Assembly (NCBI GenBank): GCA_964570285.1
Contig: CAZMXP010000051.1
Coordinates: 1 to 34,584, forward strand
Reading direction: 5' to 3'
DNA: 34,584 bases
Source of the DNA: CAZMXP01 sp964570285
Lineage (GTDB): Bacteria; Planctomycetota; PLA2
A program made the translations under genes and the position numbers. This document shows, in pieces, positions 14,225 to 22,066 of the stretch (position 1 is the stretch's first letter; each line of letters opens with the position of its first letter). Below the pieces are notes generated by a model. The model saw nothing but the letters and a program-made list of their open reading frames with translations. It was not told the origin of the DNA and made no database searches.

Positions 14225-15031
14225 CTAGGCAGGAGGGGCGGGGGGCGCGGGGGGGGCGGGGGGCGTCAGCAGCAGCGGGAAGGACTCCTCGGGGCCGTTG
14301 CCGACCCTCGTGCGCACGATCGCCGTATCGGTGCCGTCGAAGTGGACGACGCCGGTGGCCTTCCGCCCCTCGACGGCGACGTCGAATTCGAAGTCGGCGA
14401 TCGGGAAGCCGGCGGCCGAGAGCGCGGCCGCGTCGAGGTCGGAGAACGAGAATCCCATGTCGCAGGGTCCCGCCGCGAAGCGGCCCGAGCCCGACGCGCT
14501 CGAGATCGCGCCCTCCGCGAACTCGACGACGACGCTGCCCGTGCCCGAGCCGGTCTGCGCGCTCGCGAGGATCAGGTCGCTCAGGTCGAAGTCGAGGTGG
14601 AGCTTCGTGCCCGGCGGGAGCCCGGCGATCAGCGCCGCGATGTCGAGGTTGGCCGGGTCGAGGCCGCCGAGGATGCCGAGAGGCAGCGTCACGTTGCCCG
14701 CGCTGTCGCGCAGGTGGATGGTGCCGGTGAGGTCGGCCACCGTGTCCCCGTCCACGTCGAGCGACCACGGGAAGATGCCGCCCTGCAGGATGCCCTGCAG
14801 GAGGTCGATCTGCGGCGTCGGCGGCGGGGCCGTGCCGTCGCCCTGCAGGATCCCCTGCACCAGTTCCAGCACCCCCGCGAAGTCGAGCAGGTCGCCCGAC
14901 ACGCACTGGTCGAAGATCTCCTGCGCGGTCAGGTTGCTGCTGGTCTGGGCCGCGGGCGACCCGCCGCTGCCGCAGCCGCACGCGAGCAGGACATAGACAA
15001 GAAGCGCGAGCGCACCGGCGATTCGCCTCAT
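14225..15031 (-). CDS. Putative lipoprotein, unknown function
   Basis: The product is 268 aa. I chose the ATG at 15029-15031 because it gives a clean lipoprotein signal (MRRIAGALALLVYVLLAC, lipobox L-L-A-C18) and has TAGAAT 7 nt upstream; in-frame starts at 15040 and 15058 would cover that box. The body has Asp/Gly-rich, calcium-site-like phrases (DVDGDTVADLTG) and beta-rich segments ending in TDTAIVRTRVGNGPEESFPLLLTP. The tail PPAPPAPPAPPA comes from a G-tract repeat at 14235-14263. No family was recognised. Confidence 0.7.
   Translation of the reverse strand: MRRIAGALALLVYVLLACGCGSGGSPAAQTSSNLTAQEIFDQCVSGDLLDFAGVLELVQGILQGDGTAPPPTPQIDLLQGILQGGIFPWSLDVDGDTVADLTGTIHLRDSAGNVTLPLGILGGLDPANLDIAALIAGLPPGTKLHLDFDLSDLILASAQTGSGTGSVVVEFAEGAISSASGSGRFAAGPCDMGFSFSDLDAAALSAAGFPIADFEFDVAVEGRKATGVVHFDGTDTAIVRTRVGNGPEESFPLLLTPPAPPAPPAPPA
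14235..14263. repeat. Multiple G-tract repeat encoding PPAPP tail
   Basis: The plus strand has runs G4, G6, G8 and G6 separated by C, CGC and C. It is the longest example of the dispersed paired G-tract motif and is able in principle to form a G-quadruplex. On the coding (minus) strand it gives the Pro/Ala tail of the lipoprotein. Confidence 0.7.
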
Positions 15032-15038
15032 GCCGGGC

Positions 15039-15044
15039 ATTCTA
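15039..15044 (-). promoter_or_regulatory. -10 box TAGAAT of the lipoprotein gene (leaderless)
   Basis: On the minus strand TAGAAT is followed by 7 nt (GCCCGGC) and the ATG at 15031. It is the same hexamer and nearly the same spacing as at the CDGSH gene. Confidence 0.5.
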
Positions 15045-15074
15045 CCGGCTCCGGGCACGCGGCGGGAGGGGGCC

Positions 15075-15650
15075 CTACCCCAGTTCGGAAAGGCTCCGGA
15101 TCACCCGGTCGCAGAGGCGGTACTTGACGGCCTCCTCGGCGGTCATCCAGTAGTCGCGGCCCATGTCGGTCCGGACGCGGTCGGCGTCCATGCCGCACTC
15201 CTCGACGTAGATCTCGATCAGCCGGTCCCGGAGCTTCAGGATCTCCTTCGCGCTGATCTCGATGTCGCTCGCCGACCCCCGGTAGGCGGAGGAGGGCTGG
15301 TGGATCATGAACCGGGTGTTCGGCAGGCAGACCCGGTTCTTCCGCTCCCGGGGCGCGAGCATCAGGATCGTCCCCATCGACGCCGAGAGGCCGGTGCAGA
15401 CGGTGACGACCGGCGCGCCGATCGCCCGGATGGTGTCGAAGATCGCGAAGCCGTCGCTGATCGAGCCGCCCGGGGTGTTGATATAGAAGCGGATGGGGCT
15501 CTTGTCGTCCTGCGCGTCGAGCCAGAGCAGTTGCGCCATCAGCCGCTCGGCGGCCTGCGGCATGACGGGTTCGGCGAGCAGCAGCGTGCGCTGCTCGAGC
15601 AGCTTGTCCATCAGGCTGCGGCGGGAGCCCTTCTTTTCGGATTCCGACAT
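15075..15650 (-). CDS. clpP: ATP-dependent Clp protease proteolytic subunit
   Basis: The product is 191 aa, the normal ClpP size. The catalytic triad is visible: Ser91 in GLSASMG, His117 in RFMIHQPS and Asp166 in DMGRDYWMTAEEAVKY. Family phrases include FYINTPGGSISDGFAIFDTI. It should form the 14-mer chamber that degrades proteins unfolded by ClpX or ClpA, neither of which is encoded nearby. Genomes of this type often carry more than one clpP, and this solitary copy could be an accessory one. TAGGAT (15665-15660, minus strand) lies 9 nt before the ATG. Confidence 0.93.
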   Translation of the reverse strand: MSESEKKGSRRSLMDKLLEQRTLLLAEPVMPQAAERLMAQLLWLDAQDDKSPIRFYINTPGGSISDGFAIFDTIRAIGAPVVTVCTGLSASMGTILMLAPRERKNRVCLPNTRFMIHQPSSAYRGSASDIEISAKEILKLRDRLIEIYVEECGMDADRVRTDMGRDYWMTAEEAVKYRLCDRVIRSLSELG

Positions 15651-15662
15651 CGTGGGGCCATC

Positions 15663-16733
15663 CTATCCGAGCAGGCCAAGCAAACCGCGCAGCGCGCCCT
15701 CGGCCCGGTCCCCGGACCCCTCCACATTCTCGCCCTTTTCGAGGCGGCGCAGCGCCGGGCCGAGCGCCAGCAGGTCCGCCGCGATCCCGTCCTCGACATC
15801 GAGCAGCAGCCGCAGCAGGTAGGCCGCCTTCGGCATCCGCGCCCACTCGGGGCCGATCCGCCGCGCGGCGAACTTCTCCACCGCGGAGGCCGCCTCCGAC
15901 GGCTGCCAGCCGGGGATGTCGAGGGTGACCACCTCCGGCCGGACGGCCATCCGCTTGCCGGGATGCCGGGGGAGCGCGAGGGCCTTCTCGAGGAGCGCGT
16001 GGCTGCCCATGCGGGGCGCGAGGATCGCGAAGACCAGCTCGTCGAGCGCCTTCACCATGAGGAAGTCCCGCAGCGCCGGGTCGCTCGTCGCCTCGTAGAG
16101 GTCGAGCGCCTTCTTGACCTCCGGCGGCTCCGCGCCGCTGCGCGGCAGGCCCTCGGGCGCCGCGCCCGGCGCGAACTCGTGGCCGGGGAAGCGCAGCGTG
16201 CCCGCGCGATCGACCGAGAGCGCGAAGGGCCCCTCGCCGTGGTCGAGCAGCGCGCGGCGCAGCGCGCGGCGGATGGCGCCCGCGTCCACCGAACTCGCCT
16301 TGGAGTCCTCGAGGCGGCCCTCGATCTCGCGCAGCCCCGAGAAGAGGTCGCACTCGCGCCGCGCGAGCACGGAGAGGCTCACGGTCGAGGGGCGCTCGCG
16401 CAGCGCGCCCTCGGCCTTGATGGCCGCCTCGACGTGGCGCAGCGCCTCGTCGAGCACGTCGCACTGCCGCCCCGCGCGCTGCGGCGTCCGCGGCAGCGTC
16501 TCCATCAGGCCGGCGAGCCGCGCCGCGAGCTCCACCTCCTCCGCCGGCGCCCCCGCCGCGGCGACGCTCTCCGCGGCAAGTGTGGCGAGCGCCGCGAGGC
16601 GCTTGCCGAAGTCGCCCATGTCGACGACGCCCGTCCGCTCCGGGTCGGCCATCAGCCGCCGGCCCATCAGCGCGTCGACGAGCTTGCGGCGCACGCTGAC
16701 GAGGCGGTGGAGCGGGTCAACCCTCGAGCTCAT
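15663..16733 (-). CDS. Conserved-looking protein of unknown function
   Basis: The product is 356 aa, soluble and mostly helical, with no signal peptide or membrane segment. I recognise no domain. It has Arg/Leu/Ala-rich helices (RKLVDALMGRRLMADPE, LAARLAGLMETLPRTPQRAG) and ends in EGALRGLLGLLG. Its start lies inside the end of the HAD gene (17-nt overlap), and its stop is 12 nt before clpP, so the three genes are probably co-transcribed in the order HAD, this gene, clpP. Codon use is like its neighbours. Confidence 0.7.
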   Translation of the reverse strand: MSSRVDPLHRLVSVRRKLVDALMGRRLMADPERTGVVDMGDFGKRLAALATLAAESVAAAGAPAEEVELAARLAGLMETLPRTPQRAGRQCDVLDEALRHVEAAIKAEGALRERPSTVSLSVLARRECDLFSGLREIEGRLEDSKASSVDAGAIRRALRRALLDHGEGPFALSVDRAGTLRFPGHEFAPGAAPEGLPRSGAEPPEVKKALDLYEATSDPALRDFLMVKALDELVFAILAPRMGSHALLEKALALPRHPGKRMAVRPEVVTLDIPGWQPSEAASAVEKFAARRIGPEWARMPKAAYLLRLLLDVEDGIAADLLALGPALRRLEKGENVEGSGDRAEGALRGLLGLLG

Positions 16734-17412
16734 CGAGCCTCGTGAGGATCCTGTCGGCCGCGATGCCCGGCGCGCGCGCGTCGCGGTCGGGGCCCTCGAA
16801 GTGCTCGCGCGTCAGCGCCGTGAGCAGCCCCGCGCGGTGGCCGCCGACGATGTCCGCCCAGAAGTCGTCGCCGACCATCAGCGTGCGCTCCATCGGCGAG
16901 CCGAGCTTCTCGCGCACGGTCTCGAACGGCGCCGGGTGCGGCTTCATCCAGCCGCCGGTCGCGGAGACCTCGATGTGCGCGAACGCCCCGTCGAGGCCCG
17001 CGCGCTCGAGCGCGGCGACGATCGGCCGCGTCAGGAAGAAGTTCGACAGCACGCCGAGGCGGTGGTGCCGGCCGAGCCGCTCGAGCAGCGGCTTCACGCG
17101 CGCGGGTATCTCGAACAGATCGAGGAAGGCCTCGTGCGCCTTGGCCTCGACCATGGCGGGAAGTCCGGGGGGTGCGGGGGCGCCGACGACCGCCTCGACG
17201 AACTCGGCGCAGGTCACCTCGCGGAAGTTCCCGTGGAAGCGCTCGCGCTTGAACCGCTCGTGGGCCGCCGCGGCGCGCGACGCGAAGCCGGGCATCGGCC
17301 CGACGGCCTCCTCGAACACCGGCTTGAGCGCGTGCAGGAAGGCGCGGCCGTGCTCCGTGCGCCACGGCCCGAGCGTGTTGCCGACGTCGAAGATGATGGC
17401 CTCGAGGCGCAC
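16717..17412 (-). CDS. HAD-family hydrolase
   Basis: The product is 231 aa. Motif I is FDVGNTLG: the nucleophile Asp is present, but the usual second Asp is Gly, a variant seen in some HAD subgroups. Motif II is LGVLSNF, and the motif III Lys lies in GGWMKPHPAPFE. Motif IV is TLMVGDDFWADIVGGHRAG with its acidic pair. It is likely a small-molecule phosphatase of unknown substrate. The start is GTG (17410-17412), with TAGCAT 7 nt upstream and no Shine-Dalgarno sequence. It diverges from polA, separated by 26 bp. Confidence 0.88.
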   Translation of the reverse strand: MRLEAIIFDVGNTLGPWRTEHGRAFLHALKPVFEEAVGPMPGFASRAAAAHERFKRERFHGNFREVTCAEFVEAVVGAPAPPGLPAMVEAKAHEAFLDLFEIPARVKPLLERLGRHHRLGVLSNFFLTRPIVAALERAGLDGAFAHIEVSATGGWMKPHPAPFETVREKLGSPMERTLMVGDDFWADIVGGHRAGLLTALTREHFEGPDRDARAPGIAADRILTRLDELEG

Positions 17413-17419
17413 ACCTGAA

Positions 17420-17429
17420 ATGCTAAGGT
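17420..17429. promoter_or_regulatory. Overlapping divergent -10 boxes, HAD gene and polA
   Basis: On the minus strand TAGCAT (17425-17420) lies 7 nt before the HAD GTG. On the plus strand TAAGGT (17424-17429) lies 9 nt before the polA ATG. The whole gap is 26 bp, so each -35 region would have to lie inside the opposite gene. Confidence 0.4.
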
Positions 17430-17438
17430 AGGCGGGAA

Positions 17439-20099
17439 ATGGCGGGCACGATCTTCCTCGTGGACGGCACCGCGCTCGCCTACCGGGCCCACTTCGCGAT
17501 GATCCGCAACCCGCTGCGGAACTCGAAGGGGCAGGAGACCTCGGCCTCCCACGGCTACCTCGCCGCGCTGCTGAAGATCCTGCGCGAGGAGAAGCCCGAG
17601 TACATGGCGGTCGCCTTCGACCGGCCCGAGCCCACCTTCCGGAAGGAGCGCTTCCCCGCCTACAAGGCCACGCGCGAGAAGGCGCCGGAGGAGATGGTCG
17701 CGCAGTTCCCCTGGATCAAGCAGCTGACCGAGGCGCTCGGCATCGCGGTGCTCGAGAAGGCCGGCTTCGAGGCGGACGACCTCATCGGCACCGCGGCGCG
17801 CCGCGCGGAGGAGGCGGGGCTGTCGGTCCGCATCGTCTCGGGCGACAAGGACATGATGCAACTCGTCACGGGGAACGTGCTGATCTACGAGCCGAAGGGG
17901 CCCGAACTGATCGGCGCGGACGGCGTCGTCGAGAAGTTCGGCGTCGGGCCCGAGCGGGTCATCGACGTGCTCGGGCTCATGGGCGACACGAGCGACAACG
18001 TCCCGGGCGTGCCGCTGATCGGGCCCAAGAAGGCGGCGGCGCTGGTGCAGGAGCACGGATCCCTCGAGGAGGTGCTCCGGCGCGCGCCGGAGGGCAAGCC
18101 CGGCAAGACGCGCGACAACCTGATCGAGTTCGCCGACCAGGCGCGGCTCTCGCGCGACCTCGTGACGATCGACCGCGACGTGCCGATCGAGATCGCCTTC
18201 GACCGGCTCCACCCCGGCCGGCGCGACCGCGACCGGCTCGTGCGCCTGGTCGCCGACGAACTCGAGTTCAGCGGCATGCTGAACGAGATCTTCGCCGAGG
18301 GCGGCGGCGAGGCGGACGCCTCCGGCTACCGCACGGTGCACGGGGGCGGGGAACTCGACGCGCTGGTCGGGGACCTGCGCCGATCGGGCTTCTTCGTCGT
18401 GGACACCGAGACGACCGGGCTCGACGCGCTCTCGGCGGAGATCGTCGGCGCGTCGTTCGCATGGAAGAGCGGCGAGGCCGTCTACGTGCCGTGGAGCGAC
18501 GCGGCGAGGGAGGCGCTGCGCCCGGTGCTCGAGGACAGGGCGCTGCCGAAGGGCGGCCAGAACATGAAGTACGACGCGCAGGTGCTGCTCACCGCCGGCG
18601 TCGCGCTCCGCCCGCTCTCCTTCGACACGATGCTCGCGAGCTACCTGCTCGAGCCGGGGAGGGGCACGCACAACCTCGACGCGATGTCCCTGCGGCATCT
18701 CGGCATCCGGAAGACGCCGACGGAGGACCTGATCGGGCGCGGCAAGAGCCAGATCACGATGGCGGAGGTCGCCGAGGAGACCGTGGCGAACTACGCGGCC
18801 GAGGACGCCGACTGCACCTTCCGCCTCGTCGAGTTCTTCCGGCCGCAGCTCGTCGAGCAGCAGCTGATGGGCCTCTTCGAGGAGGTCGAGATGCCCCTCG
18901 TGCCCGTGCTCGTCGCGATGGAGCGCGCGGGGGTGAAGGTCGACTCCGCCCACCTCGAGGCGATGAGCCGCGAGCTCGAGGAGACCTCCGCGCGGCTGAT
19001 CGAGGAGCTCCACGCGCTCGCGGGCGAGCCCTTCAACGTGAACTCGCCCAAGCAGCTCGGCCCGATCCTCTTCGAGAAGCTCGAGATCCAGAAGGGCTCG
19101 CGCAGGCGCGTGCGCCGCACGAGGACGGGCGCGTACTCGACCGACGCCGAGACGCTCGAGGCCTTCGCGAGCCACCCGATCGTCGCCAAGCTGCTGGAAC
19201 ACCGGGAGGTCACCAAGCTCAAGTCGACCTACGTCGACGCGCTGCCGAGGCTCGTGCACCCCCGCACCGGCCGCATCCACAGCTCCTTCAACCAGGCGGT
19301 GGCGGCGACGGGCCGGCTGTCGAGCAACGACCCCAACCTCCAGAACATCCCCATCCGCACCGAGATGGGCCGCCGCATCCGGAAGGCGTTCGTCGCCGAG
19401 GAGGGGTGCCGGCTGCTCTCCGCCGACTACAGCCAGATCGAGCTCCGGCTGATGGCCCACCTGAGCGGGGATCCCGCGCTCACCGACGTCTACCGCCGCG
19501 GCGGCGACGTGCACGTCGAGACCGCGGCGCGGATGTTCCACGTCGCGGCCGGGGAGGTCACGCGGGAGCAGCGCGGCAGCGCGAAGGCGATCAACTTCGG
19601 CATCCTCTACGGCATGGGACCGCAGCGGCTCGCCCAGAACCTCTCGATCACGATGAACGAGGCGCGGGACTTCCTCGAGGCCTACTTCCGCGAGTTCCCC
19701 GGCGTCCGCGCCTTCCAGGCGCAGGCGGTCGAGCGCGCGCGGCAGGAGGGGTACGTGACGACGCTGCTCGGGCGAAGGCGCGCGATCCCCGAGATCGCGA
19801 GCCAGGACCCCGGCGTGCGCGCGAACGCCGAGAACATGGCGAAGAACACGCCGGTGCAGGGCACCGCCGCCGACCTGATCAAGGTCGCGATGATCCGCAT
19901 CCACCGCCGCCTCGCGCGCGAGGGGCTCGCCTCGCGGATGATCCTGCAGGTGCACGACGAACTCGTCTTCGAGGGGCCCGGCGCCGAGATGGCCGCGCTC
20001 GCGGGACTCGTGCGCGCGGAGATGGAGGGGGCGCTCGAGCTGAGCGTGCCCATCGTCGTGGACGTCGGCACCGGCGCGAACTGGCTCGAGGCACACTGA
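17439..20099 (+). CDS. polA: DNA polymerase I
   Basis: The product is 886 aa with three full domains. The N-terminal 5' nuclease (about residues 1-290) shows FLVDGTALAYRAHFAM, EADDLIGTAA, SGDKDMMQLV and MGDTSDNVPGVPLIGPK. The 3'-5' exonuclease (about 310-490) keeps the catalytic D322-T-E324 in VVDTETTGLD, so proofreading should be active. The polymerase domain has motif A with D663 (SADYSQIELR), the O-helix RGSAKAINFGILYGMG, and motif C QVH-D840-E841. It fills gaps and removes RNA primers in replication and repair. The start is ATG 17439 with a weak GGCGGG upstream. Confidence 0.97.
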   Translation: MAGTIFLVDGTALAYRAHFAMIRNPLRNSKGQETSASHGYLAALLKILREEKPEYMAVAFDRPEPTFRKERFPAYKATREKAPEEMVAQFPWIKQLTEALGIAVLEKAGFEADDLIGTAARRAEEAGLSVRIVSGDKDMMQLVTGNVLIYEPKGPELIGADGVVEKFGVGPERVIDVLGLMGDTSDNVPGVPLIGPKKAAALVQEHGSLEEVLRRAPEGKPGKTRDNLIEFADQARLSRDLVTIDRDVPIEIAFDRLHPGRRDRDRLVRLVADELEFSGMLNEIFAEGGGEADASGYRTVHGGGELDALVGDLRRSGFFVVDTETTGLDALSAEIVGASFAWKSGEAVYVPWSDAAREALRPVLEDRALPKGGQNMKYDAQVLLTAGVALRPLSFDTMLASYLLEPGRGTHNLDAMSLRHLGIRKTPTEDLIGRGKSQITMAEVAEETVANYAAEDADCTFRLVEFFRPQLVEQQLMGLFEEVEMPLVPVLVAMERAGVKVDSAHLEAMSRELEETSARLIEELHALAGEPFNVNSPKQLGPILFEKLEIQKGSRRRVRRTRTGAYSTDAETLEAFASHPIVAKLLEHREVTKLKSTYVDALPRLVHPRTGRIHSSFNQAVAATGRLSSNDPNLQNIPIRTEMGRRIRKAFVAEEGCRLLSADYSQIELRLMAHLSGDPALTDVYRRGGDVHVETAARMFHVAAGEVTREQRGSAKAINFGILYGMGPQRLAQNLSITMNEARDFLEAYFREFPGVRAFQAQAVERARQEGYVTTLLGRRRAIPEIASQDPGVRANAENMAKNTPVQGTAADLIKVAMIRIHRRLAREGLASRMILQVHDELVFEGPGAEMAALAGLVRAEMEGALELSVPIVVDVGTGANWLEAH

Positions 20100-20106
20100 G
20101 GATCGA

Positions 20107-21693
20107 TTGCGACTCCCCCTCCTCGCGCTCCTCCCCCTTGGCCTCCTCGGCGAGGCGGCCGCCGACGGCGTGCCGCTCCGCGACCTGAAGCCCGCCTTCG
20201 TGCGCGGCGACCTGCTGCGCAGCCGCACCGCGCGGCGCCCGGGCCTCACGGCCGCGGGCAAGGCGGTGCGCGGGCTCAACGCGGCGGTGCCGTCGCGCGC
20301 GGGGTTCGACCTGGGCGGCGCCTTCGCGCGGCTCGCCGTGCAGGTCGCGGTGCTCGACGGCTCGAAGGGCGAGGTGCGCTTCTCGGTGGTCGGCGACGGG
20401 CGGGTGCTCGTGACGACGCCGCCGATGCTCGCGGGGGAGCCGCCGCTGAGGATCGTCGTCGACCTGCCGCGCGTGCTGCTCCTGGAACTGGTCTCGGAGG
20501 GGGCCGCGGGGGCCAGGGCGCTCTGGATCGACGGGGAGCTGTCCCCGTGCGAGGGGCAGGATCTCGGGGCCTTCCGCGCGATGGACGCGCCGTTCGACGC
20601 GGAGGACTACCCCGCCGCGTTCCGCCACCGCGTGAACGACGGCATCGTGCGCGCGGTCTCGTGGCTGCTGTCGAGGCAGCAGGGGTCGGGGGCGTGGCCG
20701 GGCCTGGGGTCGCCCGCGGGGGCGACCGCGCTCGCGACGCTCGCGCTGCTGGGGGCGGGCATCAGCCGCGACGAGCCGCAGATCGTGCGCGCGTTCGAGT
20801 TCCTGAGGAGCCAGCCCTTCGAGAACACCTACGCGGTGAGCTGCCTGCTGCTCGCGATCGAGGCGCGGTGGTTCCCGCCGGGGAAGGGCGACGTGGACGC
20901 CTACGTGCTGCGGCCGCGGCAGGCGCGCGACCGGATCCCGGAGGGGGACCTCGCGTGGATGCAGGCGGCGGCGGACTGGCTCGCGGTGCAGCAGGGCAAG
21001 GGGTTCCCCGAAGCGGAGCGCGCGCTGCACCCGGTCTGGCGCTACCCGCACGGCGGCTACGACCTGTCGAACACGCAGTACGCGCTCTTCGGGCTGTCGG
21101 CGGCGCACCGGTGCGGCGTCGCGAACGGGCAGGTGTGGCTGCCGGCGCTGCGCTACCTGCTCGGCGCGCAGCAGCGCGAGGGGCCCGCCGTGGAGGTGTC
21201 GCGCTACTTCCGCGTGGGGAACTTCATGCGGCGGCGTTCGGAGCGGGCGGGCGCGCGCGGGTTCGGCTACACGCTCGACAGCGGGCCGACGGGCGCGATG
21301 ACGAGCGCCGGCCTCTGCGCGCTGATCCTCTGCCAGCAGGCGCTCTACCGCAACGCCGCCTTCCAGCGCGGCCTCAAGGAGAAGACGCGCAGCGCGATCC
21401 GCGACGCGCTCGCCTGGCTCGAGGAGTACTACGAGATCGCCGACAACCCGTTCGCGGAGGGGTCGCGCTGGTGGTACTACTACCTCTACAACCTCGAGCG
21501 CGCGGGCGTGCTGCTCGACCAGCGCTACCTCGGCACGCGCGACTGGTACCTGGAGGGCGCCGAGCTGATCCTCGGCAAGCAGTCCCCCGACGGCGCCTTC
21601 GGGGTCCTCGAGAAGAGCACGACCGACACGGCCTTCGCACTCCTCTTCCTGAAGCGCGCCACCGTGCCCGCCCGCACCAACCCCCTCCGCTGA
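20107..21693 (+). CDS. Secreted prenyltransferase/squalene-oxidase-repeat-like protein
   Basis: The product is 528 aa, starting at TTG (20107-20109) with GAGGA at 20098-20102, which overlaps the polA stop. A signal peptide is visible (MRLPLLALLPLGLLGEAAA). About residues 30-150 look like an NPCBM-type beta domain (VAVLDGSKGEVRFSVVGDGRVL). Residues 170-510 are alpha/alpha-toroid repeats: VSWLLSRQQGSGAWPG, WRYPHGGYDLSNTQYALFGL, ILGKQSPDGAFGVLEKSTTDTAFALLFL. Similar secreted proteins are common in Planctomycetes. The catalytic DxDD of cyclases is not evident, so a binding or structural role is possible. Confidence 0.8.
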   Translation: MRLPLLALLPLGLLGEAAADGVPLRDLKPAFVRGDLLRSRTARRPGLTAAGKAVRGLNAAVPSRAGFDLGGAFARLAVQVAVLDGSKGEVRFSVVGDGRVLVTTPPMLAGEPPLRIVVDLPRVLLLELVSEGAAGARALWIDGELSPCEGQDLGAFRAMDAPFDAEDYPAAFRHRVNDGIVRAVSWLLSRQQGSGAWPGLGSPAGATALATLALLGAGISRDEPQIVRAFEFLRSQPFENTYAVSCLLLAIEARWFPPGKGDVDAYVLRPRQARDRIPEGDLAWMQAAADWLAVQQGKGFPEAERALHPVWRYPHGGYDLSNTQYALFGLSAAHRCGVANGQVWLPALRYLLGAQQREGPAVEVSRYFRVGNFMRRRSERAGARGFGYTLDSGPTGAMTSAGLCALILCQQALYRNAAFQRGLKEKTRSAIRDALAWLEEYYEIADNPFAEGSRWWYYYLYNLERAGVLLDQRYLGTRDWYLEGAELILGKQSPDGAFGVLEKSTTDTAFALLFLKRATVPARTNPLR

Positions 21694-21695
21694 TC

Positions 21696-21724
21696 GGGAC
21701 AAAGGGGTCTGACCCCTTTGTCCC
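21696..21724. repeat. REP-like perfect palindrome after the toroid gene
   Basis: Arms GGGACAAAGGGGTC (21696-21709) and their exact complement (21711-21724) flank a single T. The palindrome starts 2 nt after the stop codon. It could also terminate transcription, although no U-tract follows. Confidence 0.8.
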
Positions 21725-21729
21725 GCGGC

Positions 21730-21758
21730 GGGACAACGGGGTCAGACCCCATTCACCC
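21730..21758. repeat. Second REP-like palindrome, inverted orientation
   Basis: The core GGGGTC-A-GACCCC has the opposite centre base to the first copy. The left arm is GGGACAACGGGGTC and the right arm GACCCCATTCACCC, imperfect toward the outside. The two units are joined by TCCCGC-G-GCGGGA (21721-21733), itself a perfect inverted repeat. Confidence 0.75.
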
Positions 21759-21760
21759 GT

Positions 21761-21788
21761 TTGGCATCGGGGGGGGGCGTGATACAGT
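21761..21788 (+). promoter_or_regulatory. Promoter of the 85-residue orphan gene
   Basis: TTGGCA (21761-21766, 5/6) and TACAGT (21783-21788, 4/6) are 16 bp apart, with the ATG 11 nt further on. The predicted 5' leader is about 5 nt. The spacer holds a G-run (21770-21778). Confidence 0.5.
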
Positions 21789-21799
21789 TCGGACGAGCC

Positions 21800-22057
21800 A
21801 TGGCCGACCGACGCATGCACGACCAGGTCCGACTCCTGATGGGGCTTGGCCTCGACACCGACGGGCACGCCCGCGTCACCCGCGGGGAGGACTTCCTCCT
21901 CGTCGGGGGCACCGAGGAGACCCACGGCAGGATGCAGGAGGGGGTCGAGCGGCTGCACGAGACCCTCGAGAAGATGGGCACGAGCTTCCAGCACGCCTCG
22001 CCGGAGGAGCTGTGCGAGGCCGCCGGGCGGTCGGGGATGGCCCGGCGCCGCCGCTGA
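21800..22057 (+). CDS. Small soluble protein of unknown function
   Basis: The product is 85 aa, beginning MADRRMHDQVRLLMGLGLD. An upstream in-frame start at 21761 would cover the promoter and is not used. Features are a charged N-terminal helix, a central strand pair (ARVTRGEDFLLVGGTEE) and a long helix (MQEGVERLHETLEKMG). No signal peptide or known motif is visible. The gene has its own promoter and converges with the zinc-ribbon gene, whose stop is 9 bp away. It looks like a lineage-specific conserved small protein. Confidence 0.65.
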   Translation: MADRRMHDQVRLLMGLGLDTDGHARVTRGEDFLLVGGTEETHGRMQEGVERLHETLEKMGTSFQHASPEELCEAAGRSGMARRRR

Positions 22058-22066
22058 GCCGCGGCC

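Noticed and set aside
16717..17412. HAD protein as inactive because motif I is DVGNT
   Set aside because: The nucleophile Asp is present and DVGNT occurs in some functional HAD subgroups, so loss of activity is not supported.
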